64,000 nt of DNA from Bailinhaonella thermotolerans (GTDB lineage Bacteria > Actinomycetota > Actinomycetes > Streptosporangiales > Streptosporangiaceae): the NCBI RefSeq assembly GCF_003594875.1, contig NZ_QZEY01000019.1, forward strand, positions 105,529 through 169,528. Direction: 5' to 3'. Position numbers and translations under genes: made by a program. Of the stretch, positions 53,620 to 63,200 are shown one piece after another. Each line of letters begins with the position of its first letter. The stretch's first letter is position 1. The notes beneath the pieces were generated by a model that worked only from the letters and a program-made list of their open reading frames with translations, had not been told where the DNA came from and searched no databases.

Positions 53620-55383
53620 TCAGCTGATCGGGCCGGCGGAGCCCCAGCCGGAGTAGCGGGCCTGGAAGGTGTTGACGATCCCGCCGGCGTCGGGGCCGGA
53701 CGGGCCGACGGTGATCGTGGTGGTCAGCCGGATGGGCAGGCCCTCGGCGTCCGTGGCGAGTTCGAACGCCAGGCGGACGTCGGCCCCGCCGCCGCCGGCC
53801 CACGGGGCGTACAGCTGGGCGACCGGGGTTCCGGACGCCAGCGCTTCCACGGGGGCCTGCCCGGTGTAGACCCGCGTGCCGTTTCCGCCCGGCGCCGCCT
53901 TGAAGCCGCGGGCGTGGGCGGTCAGCAGGCGCAGGTTGTGCGGGGAGGCGACCCAGCGGGCCATCATGGCCAGGCGGACGTGCCCGTCGGTGCTGCCGAG
54001 GTCCTGCGGGGCGGCGGGCCGGGACCCTCCGGACGCCAGCCGTGCCCGGTTGCCGATGAGCACGACGCGGGCCGGGCTCGTCGTCCCGTCCTCGCCGACG
54101 GGGTTGCGCACGGTGACGTCCAGCCGGGTGGCCTGCTCCAGGTACTGCAGGCGCCCGGTCGCCTCGAACTGGTCGGTGCTCTGGTCGATCTTGCCGGTCA
54201 CCTCCACGCGGGCCGTGCGCTGGCCGGCGATGGCGGTCTCCACGGCGGCCGACAGGCGGGCGGGATCGGTGATCACGGGGGCGGGGGTGCGCGACGGCGC
54301 GGGGGCCGCGGCGGTGGCGGTGGCGCGGGGCGCCGGTGCGGGCGGGTCCTGGCCCTGGATGAGGACCGCCGCGCCGATGACGCCGGCGGTGCCGACCGCC
54401 GCCGTCCCCAGGACGATCGGCATCTTGGCCCAGGCGATCACCGACCCTCCCCCGCCGAGGGCGCCGAGCACGCCGGAGGTGACGGCGGCCCCGGTGATCA
54501 CGGCGGCGGCGGCGCGGCCGACGGCGGACACACCGCGCCGCTCCCAGTGCGGTCCGTAGGCCCGGCGGGCGTGCTCGTCGAGCAACTCCAGGAACGCCGT
54601 CGCGGAGGCGGGCCGGTCGGCCGGGTGCTTGGCCAGCCCGGCGGTGATCAGCGGGCGCAGGCCGGGCTCGACGGCGTCGGCGGGGATGGGGGCGCTGGTG
54701 TGCTGGGCCATCAGCTCGGGCCAGGTGCGGCCGGGGTACGGGCGGCGCCCGGTGACGCATTCGAAGAACACCGCGGCGGCGCTGTAGATGTCGCCGCGCG
54801 GCGAGGCGGGGGTGGTGGTGAACTGCTCGGGCGCCATGTACGGCAGGGTGCCGGCGGGCGCGGCGTGCTCCCCGGTGCGGGCGGCGATGCCGAAGTCGGT
54901 CAGCTTGCTGGTGCCGTCGGAGGTGATGAGGATGTTGGCGGGCTTGTAGTCGCGGTGGACGACGCCGCGCGCGTGCGCGTGGGCCAGGCCCAGGAGCGAG
55001 CCCTTCAGCAGCCACAGCGCGCCTTCGGGAGTCAGCGGCGCCCGCGCCGCGAGGACGTCCTTCAGGCTCGCCCCCGCCACCAGCTCCATCACGATGGCGG
55101 CGACGTGGTCGTCCTCGTAGTAGTCCAGCACCTGCACGATGTGCCGGTCGCGCAGGGCGCGCAGGATCTGGGCCTCCAGGCGGAACTCCCGCCGGAACCG
55201 GTCCTCCCCCAGCAGCCCGGCCGCCAGGTACTTGATGGCGACCTTGTCGGAGGTGGCCACCTGAACGGCCTCCACGACCTGCCCGGACTCGCCGGACCCC
55301 AGCTCTCGCACGTGGACGTACCCAGGCAGTCGCTGCGGCTGCATCCCGGGCTGGCTCCTCTCCGGCGGCCCGTTGATCACCAT
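53620..55383 (-). CDS. membrane Ser/Thr protein kinase
   Basis: 587 aa. Kinase domain at residues 21-275: Gly loop LGSGESGQVV, Lys51 in VAIK, HRDYKPAN with Asp145, DFG Asp163, APEQ. An Ala/Gly-rich hydrophobic stretch (291-343) carries the membrane helix. The outer part (from about 350) begins with a Pro/Ala linker and then a beta-rich domain (GRLQYLEQATRLDVTVRNP) reminiscent of LprG/LppX-like lipoprotein folds; there are no PASTA repeats. It signals an external cue by phosphorylation. ATG 55383 or ATG 55344 are both possible starts; the latter lies closer to the kinase fold. Confidence 0.9.
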   Translation of the reverse strand: MVINGPPERSQPGMQPQRLPGYVHVRELGSGESGQVVEAVQVATSDKVAIKYLAAGLLGEDRFRREFRLEAQILRALRDRHIVQVLDYYEDDHVAAIVMELVAGASLKDVLAARAPLTPEGALWLLKGSLLGLAHAHARGVVHRDYKPANILITSDGTSKLTDFGIAARTGEHAAPAGTLPYMAPEQFTTTPASPRGDIYSAAAVFFECVTGRRPYPGRTWPELMAQHTSAPIPADAVEPGLRPLITAGLAKHPADRPASATAFLELLDEHARRAYGPHWERRGVSAVGRAAAAVITGAAVTSGVLGALGGGGSVIAWAKMPIVLGTAAVGTAGVIGAAVLIQGQDPPAPAPRATATAAAPAPSRTPAPVITDPARLSAAVETAIAGQRTARVEVTGKIDQSTDQFEATGRLQYLEQATRLDVTVRNPVGEDGTTSPARVVLIGNRARLASGGSRPAAPQDLGSTDGHVRLAMMARWVASPHNLRLLTAHARGFKAAPGGNGTRVYTGQAPVEALASGTPVAQLYAPWAGGGGADVRLAFELATDAEGLPIRLTTTITVGPSGPDAGGIVNTFQARYSGWGSAGPIS

Positions 55384-55664
55384 GTCCCTATATATCAGGC
55401 GATCTCCGCCCATTCAGGCGGCGCCTATTGCGCCCAGCGGCTCCGGGACGGATGGGCCGGCGGCATCCTGATCTTCATCGTGGACGTTCCCGCAGCGCAG
55501 TGAGGGGGTGATCGGGAACGTCCGTAGCAGGTTCCCCATCGGGTGACTAGGCATCGGGCACGCAGGCCCATTTTTGCGAATGTGGTTTGCCAGAGTTCAC
55601 CCGATTTGTCAGCCTCCCTATCGTTCGGAGCGTTGTGCCCTCGGACTCCGATGAGGAGGCCCCC
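55384..55664. other. divergent promoter region
   Basis: 280 bases between the kinase gene (minus) and the I36-like gene (plus). A/T-rich patches (TATATA next to the kinase start; ATTTTTGCG near 55570) fit promoters in both directions. No separate gene is supported. Confidence 0.4.
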
Positions 55665-56063
55665 ATGAGAGTCCTGCGTTCCGCGATCGTGGCCCTGGCG
55701 GCGGCCGGCGCCTGCGTGCTGGCGGCCGAACTGCCGGCCTCGGCCTGCCCCGGCGGCGGCTGCAGTTCCGGCCGGTTCTGCCTGTACGAGAACAACGACT
55801 ACAACCAGGGCAACACCGACCACTGGCTCGACTTCGTCAACGACGACTTCGACCTGCGCAACAACTACTGGAGCGGCTCCAACGACAGCATCGACAACGA
55901 GGCCAGCTCGATGCGCAACCGGCGCGGCTGCTCCGTGCGGCTGTGGCAGCATGTCGGCGGCACCGGGGCCCAGAGCACCTGGGCCAACGGCGCCAACGAC
56001 GGCTTCCTGGCCAACAACGCCATCGGCGACAACCGGGCGAGCGCCGTAGACGTCTGCGTATGA
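55665..56063 (+). CDS. secreted peptidase-inhibitor I36-like protein
   Basis: 132 aa. Sec signal peptide (MRVLRSAIVALAAAGACVLA ... PASA, cleavage near residue 28). The mature part begins CPGGGCSSGRFCLYENNDYNQGN, the typical start of inhibitor family I36 proteins from actinomycetes (beta-gamma-crystallin-like fold with Cys pairs), and continues with RRGCSVRLWQHV and DNRASAVDVCV. SMPI-type members inhibit metalloproteases; many homologues are uncharacterised. GAGGAGGCCCCC precedes the ATG. Its stop overlaps the next gene (ATGA). Confidence 0.88.
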   Translation: MRVLRSAIVALAAAGACVLAAELPASACPGGGCSSGRFCLYENNDYNQGNTDHWLDFVNDDFDLRNNYWSGSNDSIDNEASSMRNRRGCSVRLWQHVGGTGAQSTWANGANDGFLANNAIGDNRASAVDVCV

Positions 56064-56986
56064 CCCGCCCGGCACTGGGCCGGCGCCGCGGCCACGCCGT
56101 ACGCCTGGCGGCCGCCGCGCTCGTCCTGGCCGCCTGCTCCGCGCCCGAGGGCGGGGAGCAGGCGGCACCGGCCCCCTCGACCGGCTCCGCCACCCTCGCG
56201 GCCGGGGCCGCCGACGCCGCCGCCCCGGGCGCGCTCACGCTCCCGTTCGACGCGTACCGCCTTACCGGGGACGACCATGACCTGCTCGACCGAGCCCATC
56301 GCGAGCTCCTGCGGCGCTGCATGGCCCGCCTCGGCCTCGGCCGTCCCCTGCGCACGATGCCCCCGGCGGTGTCCGGCGCCCGCCTCGCCGAGCACGCCCG
56401 CCGCTACGGCGTGATCGAGGCCGCCGTCGCGCGCGAGCACGGCTACCACTATCCGGCGACGGCCGCCGACCGGGCGGGCCCCGCGCGGTGGGAGGCGTGG
56501 GAGGCATCCCTGACCCCCCGTGAGCGCGCCGCCCTGGACGGCACGGGCGGCGAGCCCGGCTGCCACGACCGGGCCGTGGGAGACCTGGCGGCGGCCGTCC
56601 CCCGGGACGACCTGCGATGGCTGGAGGGCCAGAACTTCCGCACGGTCGAGGAGTCCGCCAAGGCCGCCCCGGTACGGCGAGCCCGCGAACTCTGGCGCGC
56701 CTGCATGTCCCGCGCCGGCTTCCGTTACCCGACTCCCCAGGACGCGATCTCCGACCCCCGCTGGAACCTGGACGCCCCGGTGATCACCTCTCAGGAGCGC
56801 GCCACCGCCCAGGCCGACGTCGCCTGCAAACGCGAGTCGGGCCTGGTCCAGGCCTGGTACCACGCCGAGGCCGAACTCCAGCGCACCCTCGTCCGCGCCG
56901 AAGCCGCCCGCCTCACCCGCCTCCTGAAGGCCAAGCAAACCCGCCTGAACAAGGCCTGCCGTGTACTCACCGGCGGCACCCCCTGA
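56060..56986 (+). CDS. lipoprotein of unknown function
   Basis: 308 aa. N-terminal RRRGHAVRLAAAALVLAAC-S is a lipoprotein signal with lipobox LAAC. The mature domain is helical and charged, with spaced cysteines (RRCMARLG, GEPGCHDRAV, WRACMSRAGF, ADVACKRESG, NKACRVL) that suggest disulfides. The layout resembles actinomycete lipoproteins found beside secreted inhibitors, but I recognise no characterised family. ATGA coupling to the I36-like gene implies joint expression at the cell surface. Confidence 0.78.
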   Translation: MTRPALGRRRGHAVRLAAAALVLAACSAPEGGEQAAPAPSTGSATLAAGAADAAAPGALTLPFDAYRLTGDDHDLLDRAHRELLRRCMARLGLGRPLRTMPPAVSGARLAEHARRYGVIEAAVAREHGYHYPATAADRAGPARWEAWEASLTPRERAALDGTGGEPGCHDRAVGDLAAAVPRDDLRWLEGQNFRTVEESAKAAPVRRARELWRACMSRAGFRYPTPQDAISDPRWNLDAPVITSQERATAQADVACKRESGLVQAWYHAEAELQRTLVRAEAARLTRLLKAKQTRLNKACRVLTGGTP

Positions 56987-57142
56987 ACCGAGAGCACGCC
57001 GCGGCGCCGTACGACTCAGATCAGTGCCGACGCTGACCGCACGCCTGCCCAGGGGACACAGAGCACGCCCCGGCATGCCCAGCTTCTCGGCCCATCGAGG
57101 ACCAATCGCCCTTATAGCGATCTGCGGTGCCAGGTCATAGAA

Positions 57143-57172
57143 TTGACCCTTTCTTTACAGAAACCTTACTGA
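57143..57172 (+). promoter_or_regulatory. promoter candidate for the giant exported protein
   Basis: TTGACC (57143-57148) followed 18 bases later by TACTGA lies in a clearly A/T-rich stretch 80 bases before the GTG at 57253. It fits a housekeeping-type promoter. Confidence 0.45.
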
Positions 57173-57196
57173 TAGCTTGCCGTTCAAGATCGCGTG

Positions 57197-57230
57197 AGGC
57201 CCGCCTTCCCACGTCGGGACAGGCGGGCCT
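57197..57230 (+). terminator. hairpin in the leader of the giant gene
   Basis: 10-bp arms AGGCCCGCCT / AGGCGGGCCT around a short inner stem (TCCC/GGGA). It lies after the promoter candidate and before the start codon. It may terminate the upstream lipoprotein operon or attenuate the giant gene. Confidence 0.5.
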
Positions 57231-57252
57231 TCGCATGCCCGAACGGAGACAC

Positions 57253-60200
57253 GTGTCACCACTCCCGGGAAGACCGGCCCTGCCGCCCCTCCCACCACCA
57301 CGACGCCGAGGGCGGCCCCTCCGCTCCGCATCCGCCGTGGTCCTCACCACCGCCCTGCTCGTCGGCCTCGCCGGCGCGCCCACCTGGGCCCAGACACCCA
57401 CCACGCCTGACCCCACCCCCGCCCCCACCGCGCCGACGGAGCCGAAGGAGCGGCCCAAGCACCCCAAGGCGTACGTGGACGCCTGGGCACAGGCCACTAA
57501 GACCGGCGCGAAGGTCGAGGTGCCGTCGGAGAACACCGAGACGGCCACCGTGTGGGCCAAGCCGGACGGCAAGACCTTCGAGATGATCATGCACTCGGAG
57601 CCGGTCCGGATGAAGAACCCCAAGGGCGGGTTCATCCCGATCGACACTACGCTCGTGAATCAGGGCGGGGCCATCAAGCCCAAGGCGGCCAAGGGCGGTC
57701 TCACCCTGTCCGCAGGCAAGAACACCACCCTGCTCACCAGCACGAGCGACAAGGGCACGATCCGCCTCGACGCCCCCGCCACGCTGCCCGCACCGCAGCT
57801 CAGCGGGAACCGCGCCACCTATCCCTCCGCCTACGGCGAGGGCATCGACCTGGTCGTGCACGCCACCGCCACCGGGTTCCGCCAGCAGGTCGTCATCCGC
57901 ACCCGCCCGGGCGGCCCCGTCACCGTCCGCGTCCCTGCCGCCTCCCCCAAGGGCATGGCCCTGGTGAAGGACGGCACCGGTGCACCCGCTGTGCGCGCGA
58001 GCAAGGACGCCAAGCCCGCCAAGCTTCCCCCGCCCCGGCTCATCGATGCCAAGGCCGCCACCCCCGGCGCGGGAACAACCGGCACGGCCGGCTTCACCCT
58101 GGACGGGAACACGCTGGTGTACACGCCGGACGCGGCGTACCTCGCCAACCCGGCCACCACCTACCCGGTGACCCTGGACGCGGCCACCGAGGAGTGGTGG
58201 ATCCCCGAGGTCGTCACCGACACCTACGTCGCCGACGGCCTCATCAACGGGGCCGGCCGGTACGCGCGCGACCAGGCCAACCTGCCCTACATCAACGTCG
58301 GGCAGCACGACGGGGAGATGTACCTCGCCTACATCCGCTTCCCCGACATCCCCGCGGACTCCTCCCTGCGCGGCGGGAAGGTCTTCAACGCGGACCTGAT
58401 CCTGTCGAACTTCCGGTCCAGCGCGTGTGGCATGCAGGTCGGCTCCGGCATCACCGCGCACCGGATCACCGAGGACTGGGACGTCGCCACCCTCGCCTAC
58501 GACATCACCACGCGGCCGAGCTTCACCGAGGCCGGCGCCAACACCGAACTCGGCGCCTACAGCAGCGACATCAACTGCCCCGCCGGTGACCCCTTCAAAA
58601 AGGAAGAGGATCTCTACCACTACGTCAACGACATCGCCCAGGCGTGGGCCGACGGCGAGCCGAACTACGGCTTCTTCCTCGCACCCGGCAAGGGCGGCGA
58701 GGACCATGCGCGGAACTGGCGGATGTACCGGTCGTCCGAGAGCACTGTGGGAGCGCATGGACCCCAGCTCAAGGTCGGGTACGAACCCGCGCCTCCGCCA
58801 CGGCAGGAAACGGTCGTCCTCACCTCGCGGGATCCGCTCGTTGAGATCCCTGAATACGAGGAGGCGCTCACCCGATCGGTGTACCGGCCCGAGACACCCG
58901 ACACGATCGAGTCGCTGGCGATGAGCGAGGAGTTGGTGGACGCCAACGAGCAGCTTCGGGACGGCGCGGGCACCATGATCGGCAGCGAGGAGATCCCGCA
59001 CCCAGCCCCCGATGAAGGGGGAGAAGACACCGGCGGCGACGAAGACGGGGAATTCCGCGCGCCTCGCGTGCTATCGACCGAGCCCGCACCCGAGGCCGTC
59101 AACATCCCACTGAATTCTCGTATTCGTGTGACGTTCAGTGAGCCGGTCGGCGGAACGAGGATGACGGTTAAGAACGCCCAGGGCGCCGAACTCCAGGGCA
59201 CCCTCGAGTCCGATAGCATCGGAAAGACCGTCACCTTCACCCCCGCGCAACACCTCCTCCTGGGCACGAAGTACACCGTGGAGGTGTCGGAAGCGATCGA
59301 CGGCTGGGACAACGTGATGGACCCCTACACGTGGTCCTTCACGACGCTCCAGCAGGCGGCGGGGCATTGGACGTTCGACGAGGGCAAGGATGGGACTGCC
59401 GCCGACTCCTCCGGGAACGGCCTTACCGCGAAACTGAACCGCACCGCCTCCTGGATCCCCGGCAAGGCCGGAAGCGCGATCTCCAACACGCCCTCGCAGG
59501 TGGAGACCGCCGCTCTGCAGAGGGCACGAACGCTGGGCAAGCCGGTCGAGGTTCCCGATCTGACGACGGAGACGTCGCAGACGTTCGCCAACCCGGACGG
59601 GAAGACCTTCACCACGCAGATCTCCTCCGGCCCGGTCCGGGTCCGGCAAGGCAACACCTGGGTTCCCGTTGACCCGACGCTGGTCGAGCAGGGCGGGGTG
59701 CTGCGGCCGAAGGCGGCCAAAGCCACCATGGCGTTCTCCCCGGGTGGGCAGACCCCGATGGCGACGATGGACCGCGACGGCAAGACGTTCACGCTGCGGT
59801 GGCCGTCCGCGCTGCCCAGGCCGGAGGTGAAGGACAACGTCGCCACCTACAAGGACGCCGCCGGTCCCGGCGCGGACCTGGTGGTGACCGCGCTGGGTAC
59901 CGGTTTCCGGCACGATGTGGTGCTGCGCTCCAAGCCGGCCAAGCCGCTGGAGATCCGGCTGCCAGTGGAGACCCGGGGGTTGACGTTCGGTATGAGCAAG
60001 CAGGGCGGCCTGCAGCTCACCGGCGCCAAGGGCAAGGTGGAGGCGTCCGCGCCGAAGCCGGTCATGTGGGACGCGGACTCGGCCCAGCCGAAGCCCGGTA
60101 CGGCGGAGGACAGCGCGAAGCTGTCCACGAAGGTGGTGACCGAGGGCGGCCAGCAGGTGCTGGTGCTCACCCCGGACGCGGAGTTCCTGGCCGATCCGGC

Positions 60201-63200
60201 GACGAAGTACCCGGTCACGATCGACCCCACCACGACGCTGGCTCTTGAGGGCGACATCGACGTGGCCAAGAGCCAGGATGGGTACCCCGGTTCCGTCTAT
60301 CTGTCGGCGGGCGGAGGGTGGGGAACGACCACTCGTGCCTACATACGTTTCGGCACCGAGGCCCTGGCTGGGGCGAGCGTCAGCGACGCGAAGCTCGAGC
60401 TGTGGAATTTCGAATCGTCTAACTGTCCTGAGAACGCGCCTGGGATCCAGGTCCGCCGCGTCACCTCCCCCTGGAGCGGCTCGGAGCCGCTGAACTGGGA
60501 TAAGCAGCCGACGAGCACGACTGAGGACGCGGTAACCAACACCAAGGCCTTCAGCCAGACCAAATGCGCCTCTACCGGGGCGGGCACGATGGCCTGGACC
60601 GTCACCGGCATCGCCCAGGACTGGGCCCGCGGTGCGGCCAGTCACGGCCTGGTGCTGAGCGCCGCAATCGAAGGAGGCGTTTCCGGAAACTGGCGGTACT
60701 TCAACTCGGGTGAAGGCGGTACGGCCAACAACGGGCATCCGCCCAGGCTCACCGTCACCTACACCGCACCGGTCACCAACCCGGTGATCGATCGGCTGCG
60801 AATCACCCCGGCGACGGTCACCGACGGCATCACCGTGGCCTCGTCGCTGACCCCGGCCCTGGCCGCCACGCTCACCAGCCCGTCCGGCGGCATCGTGCGG
60901 GGTGAGTTCGAGGTTGAGCACGACCCCGCCGCCACCGGCCAGGGCACCGGGCAGATCTGGGCGGGTGCCGTGGACAACGTCACCTCCGGCGGTGACGCGT
61001 CGATGACGGTTCCGGGTGGGAAGCTGCAGGACGGGTGGAAGGTGCGCTGGCGCGCCCGCGCTGTCCAGGGCACCGCAGCGTCGGCCTGGTCCGCCTGGCA
61101 GGCGGCCACGATCGACCCGCCCAACCCCACCATTGGGCAGCTCCAGGTCATCCCCTCCGAGCCCAAGGACGGGAAGACGGTCACGACGAGTCTGACGCCG
61201 AGCCTGCGGGCCACGGTCACCGACCCGGCCGGCCAGCCGCTGCGCGCCGAGTTCGAGATCGAGCACGACCCCGCGGCGACCGGGCAGGGCACGGGCCGGA
61301 TCTGGGCCGGCGCCGCAGACAACGTCGGCTCCGCCACCCAGGCCGCCGTCACCGTCCCCGAGGGGCTGCTGAAGGATACCTGGGCGGTGCGCTGGCGCGC
61401 CCGCGCCGTCAACTCTGCCACCACCCTCGGCTCACCGTGGACCGAGTGGCAGAGCCTGGCCGTGGACCTGCCCGACCCCGAACCCAACCCCGGGATCGGG
61501 GCCTTGCAGATCACCCCGTCCAGCCAGGCCGAGGGCAAGACACTCGTCACGAGCCTCACCCCGAATCTGCTCGCCCAGGTCACCAACCCGGCCGGCCAGC
61601 CGCTGCGGGCCGAGTTCGAAATCGAGCACGACCCCGCAGCGCCGGAGGGACAGGGAACCGGGCAGGTGTGGACCTGGGGCGTGGACAACGTCCCCGCCGG
61701 CACCCAAGCGAGTGTCGCGGTCCCGGCGGGAACGCTGAAGGACGGCTGGCAGCTGCGCTGGCGCGCCCGCGCAGTCGCCGGGCAAGCGGCCTCGGCATGG
61801 GCGGACTGGCAACCGGTCACGATCGCGCTGCCCAAGCCTGCGGTCGGCGCGCTGACGATGACACCCTCCGCCGTCACCGACGGCGTGACCACCACGCATG
61901 TGCTCACCCCCGCGCTGGCGGCGACCGTCACCCATCCGCAGGGGCAGCCTGTGCGGGCCGAGTTCGAGATCGAGCACGACCCGGCCGCACCCGACGGCCA
62001 GGGCACCGGCCAGATCTGGACCGGAGCCGTGGACAACGTGCCCTCCGGAAGCCCAGCGAAGGCGACCATCCCCGCCGGGAAACTCACCGACGGCTGGAAG
62101 ATCCGATGGCGCGCCCGCGCCGTCGCCGGCGAGACCGCCTCGCCATGGGCGGACTGGCAGAACGTCACCATCCACGTCATCGCACCCGGGTCGGAGCCGC
62201 TCGCGGTCACCGACAAGCCGGTGATCCGCACCGACCAGAGCTTCACCGCCGCCGCCTGGCTACGCTGGGCCGACAAGGACGGCACCTACACCGTCCTGGA
62301 GCAGAAGGGCACCCACCAGGCCCCCTTCCGGCTCGGCAACGACCCCGAACACGGCCTCGTCTTCACCCTCACCAACGGCGACACCCCCGCAGCCACATCG
62401 GAAGGCGTGCTGTCAGGGGTCGAGCCACCGGTCGGCGAGTGGTTCCACCTGGCCGGCGTGTACGACGCGGAAGCCAAGACCGCCTCGCTGTACCTCAACG
62501 GCACCCTCGTCAAAACCGCGCCCGTCGGCTTCACGGCCTGGAACGCGGCCACCCCACTCTGGCTCGGCAGCACGATGAAGGGTGACCTGGACGAGGCGCA
62601 GGTCTACCAGCGGCCACTGGACAGCGGGCAGATCCCTGCACTACTGCTGGCGAGCCCGGGCGGCGCCTCGGCATCGAGCATCCGAGCGGACACTCCTGCG
62701 AGTCGAATCGCGAGCACCCGCGCCGCGGCCGCTGATGACTTCGATTACAAACATCCCAGCCTGGAAAAATGCGCGGTCAGCCCGAGCGAGACGGGGCTAG
62801 CGGAGTACGATGCGCGGATCAGCGAGAAGCCCTTCAGTTCGTGCTGGTCCGCCTACCTATACTTGCAGGACTACGAAGAAGACGACTTGACCAAAAAAAT
62901 GAAAAAGTCGACCTGCAAGAACCCCAAGAAGGGATCGCAACAGTATCTCTGCAAGCAGCCGTTGCCGCAATCCGAGGACGTCTCCTACGCCTTACGCTTC
63001 CGCGCCACCTGGTCTATTCAAGGCTATATGGGCGACCAGACCGGAAACGCCGCACTAGGCGACGGCAGCCTCAAGCCGACCGACATGAAATTTTACATTA
63101 AGCTGGATGATCTCGCAGTGGTCGACGGGAAGGGGGACAAGGTTCTCGCAGGGTCGCAACTGAGCGGCGTGCCCGTAGAGATCGAGCTGTTCGCGGGAAC

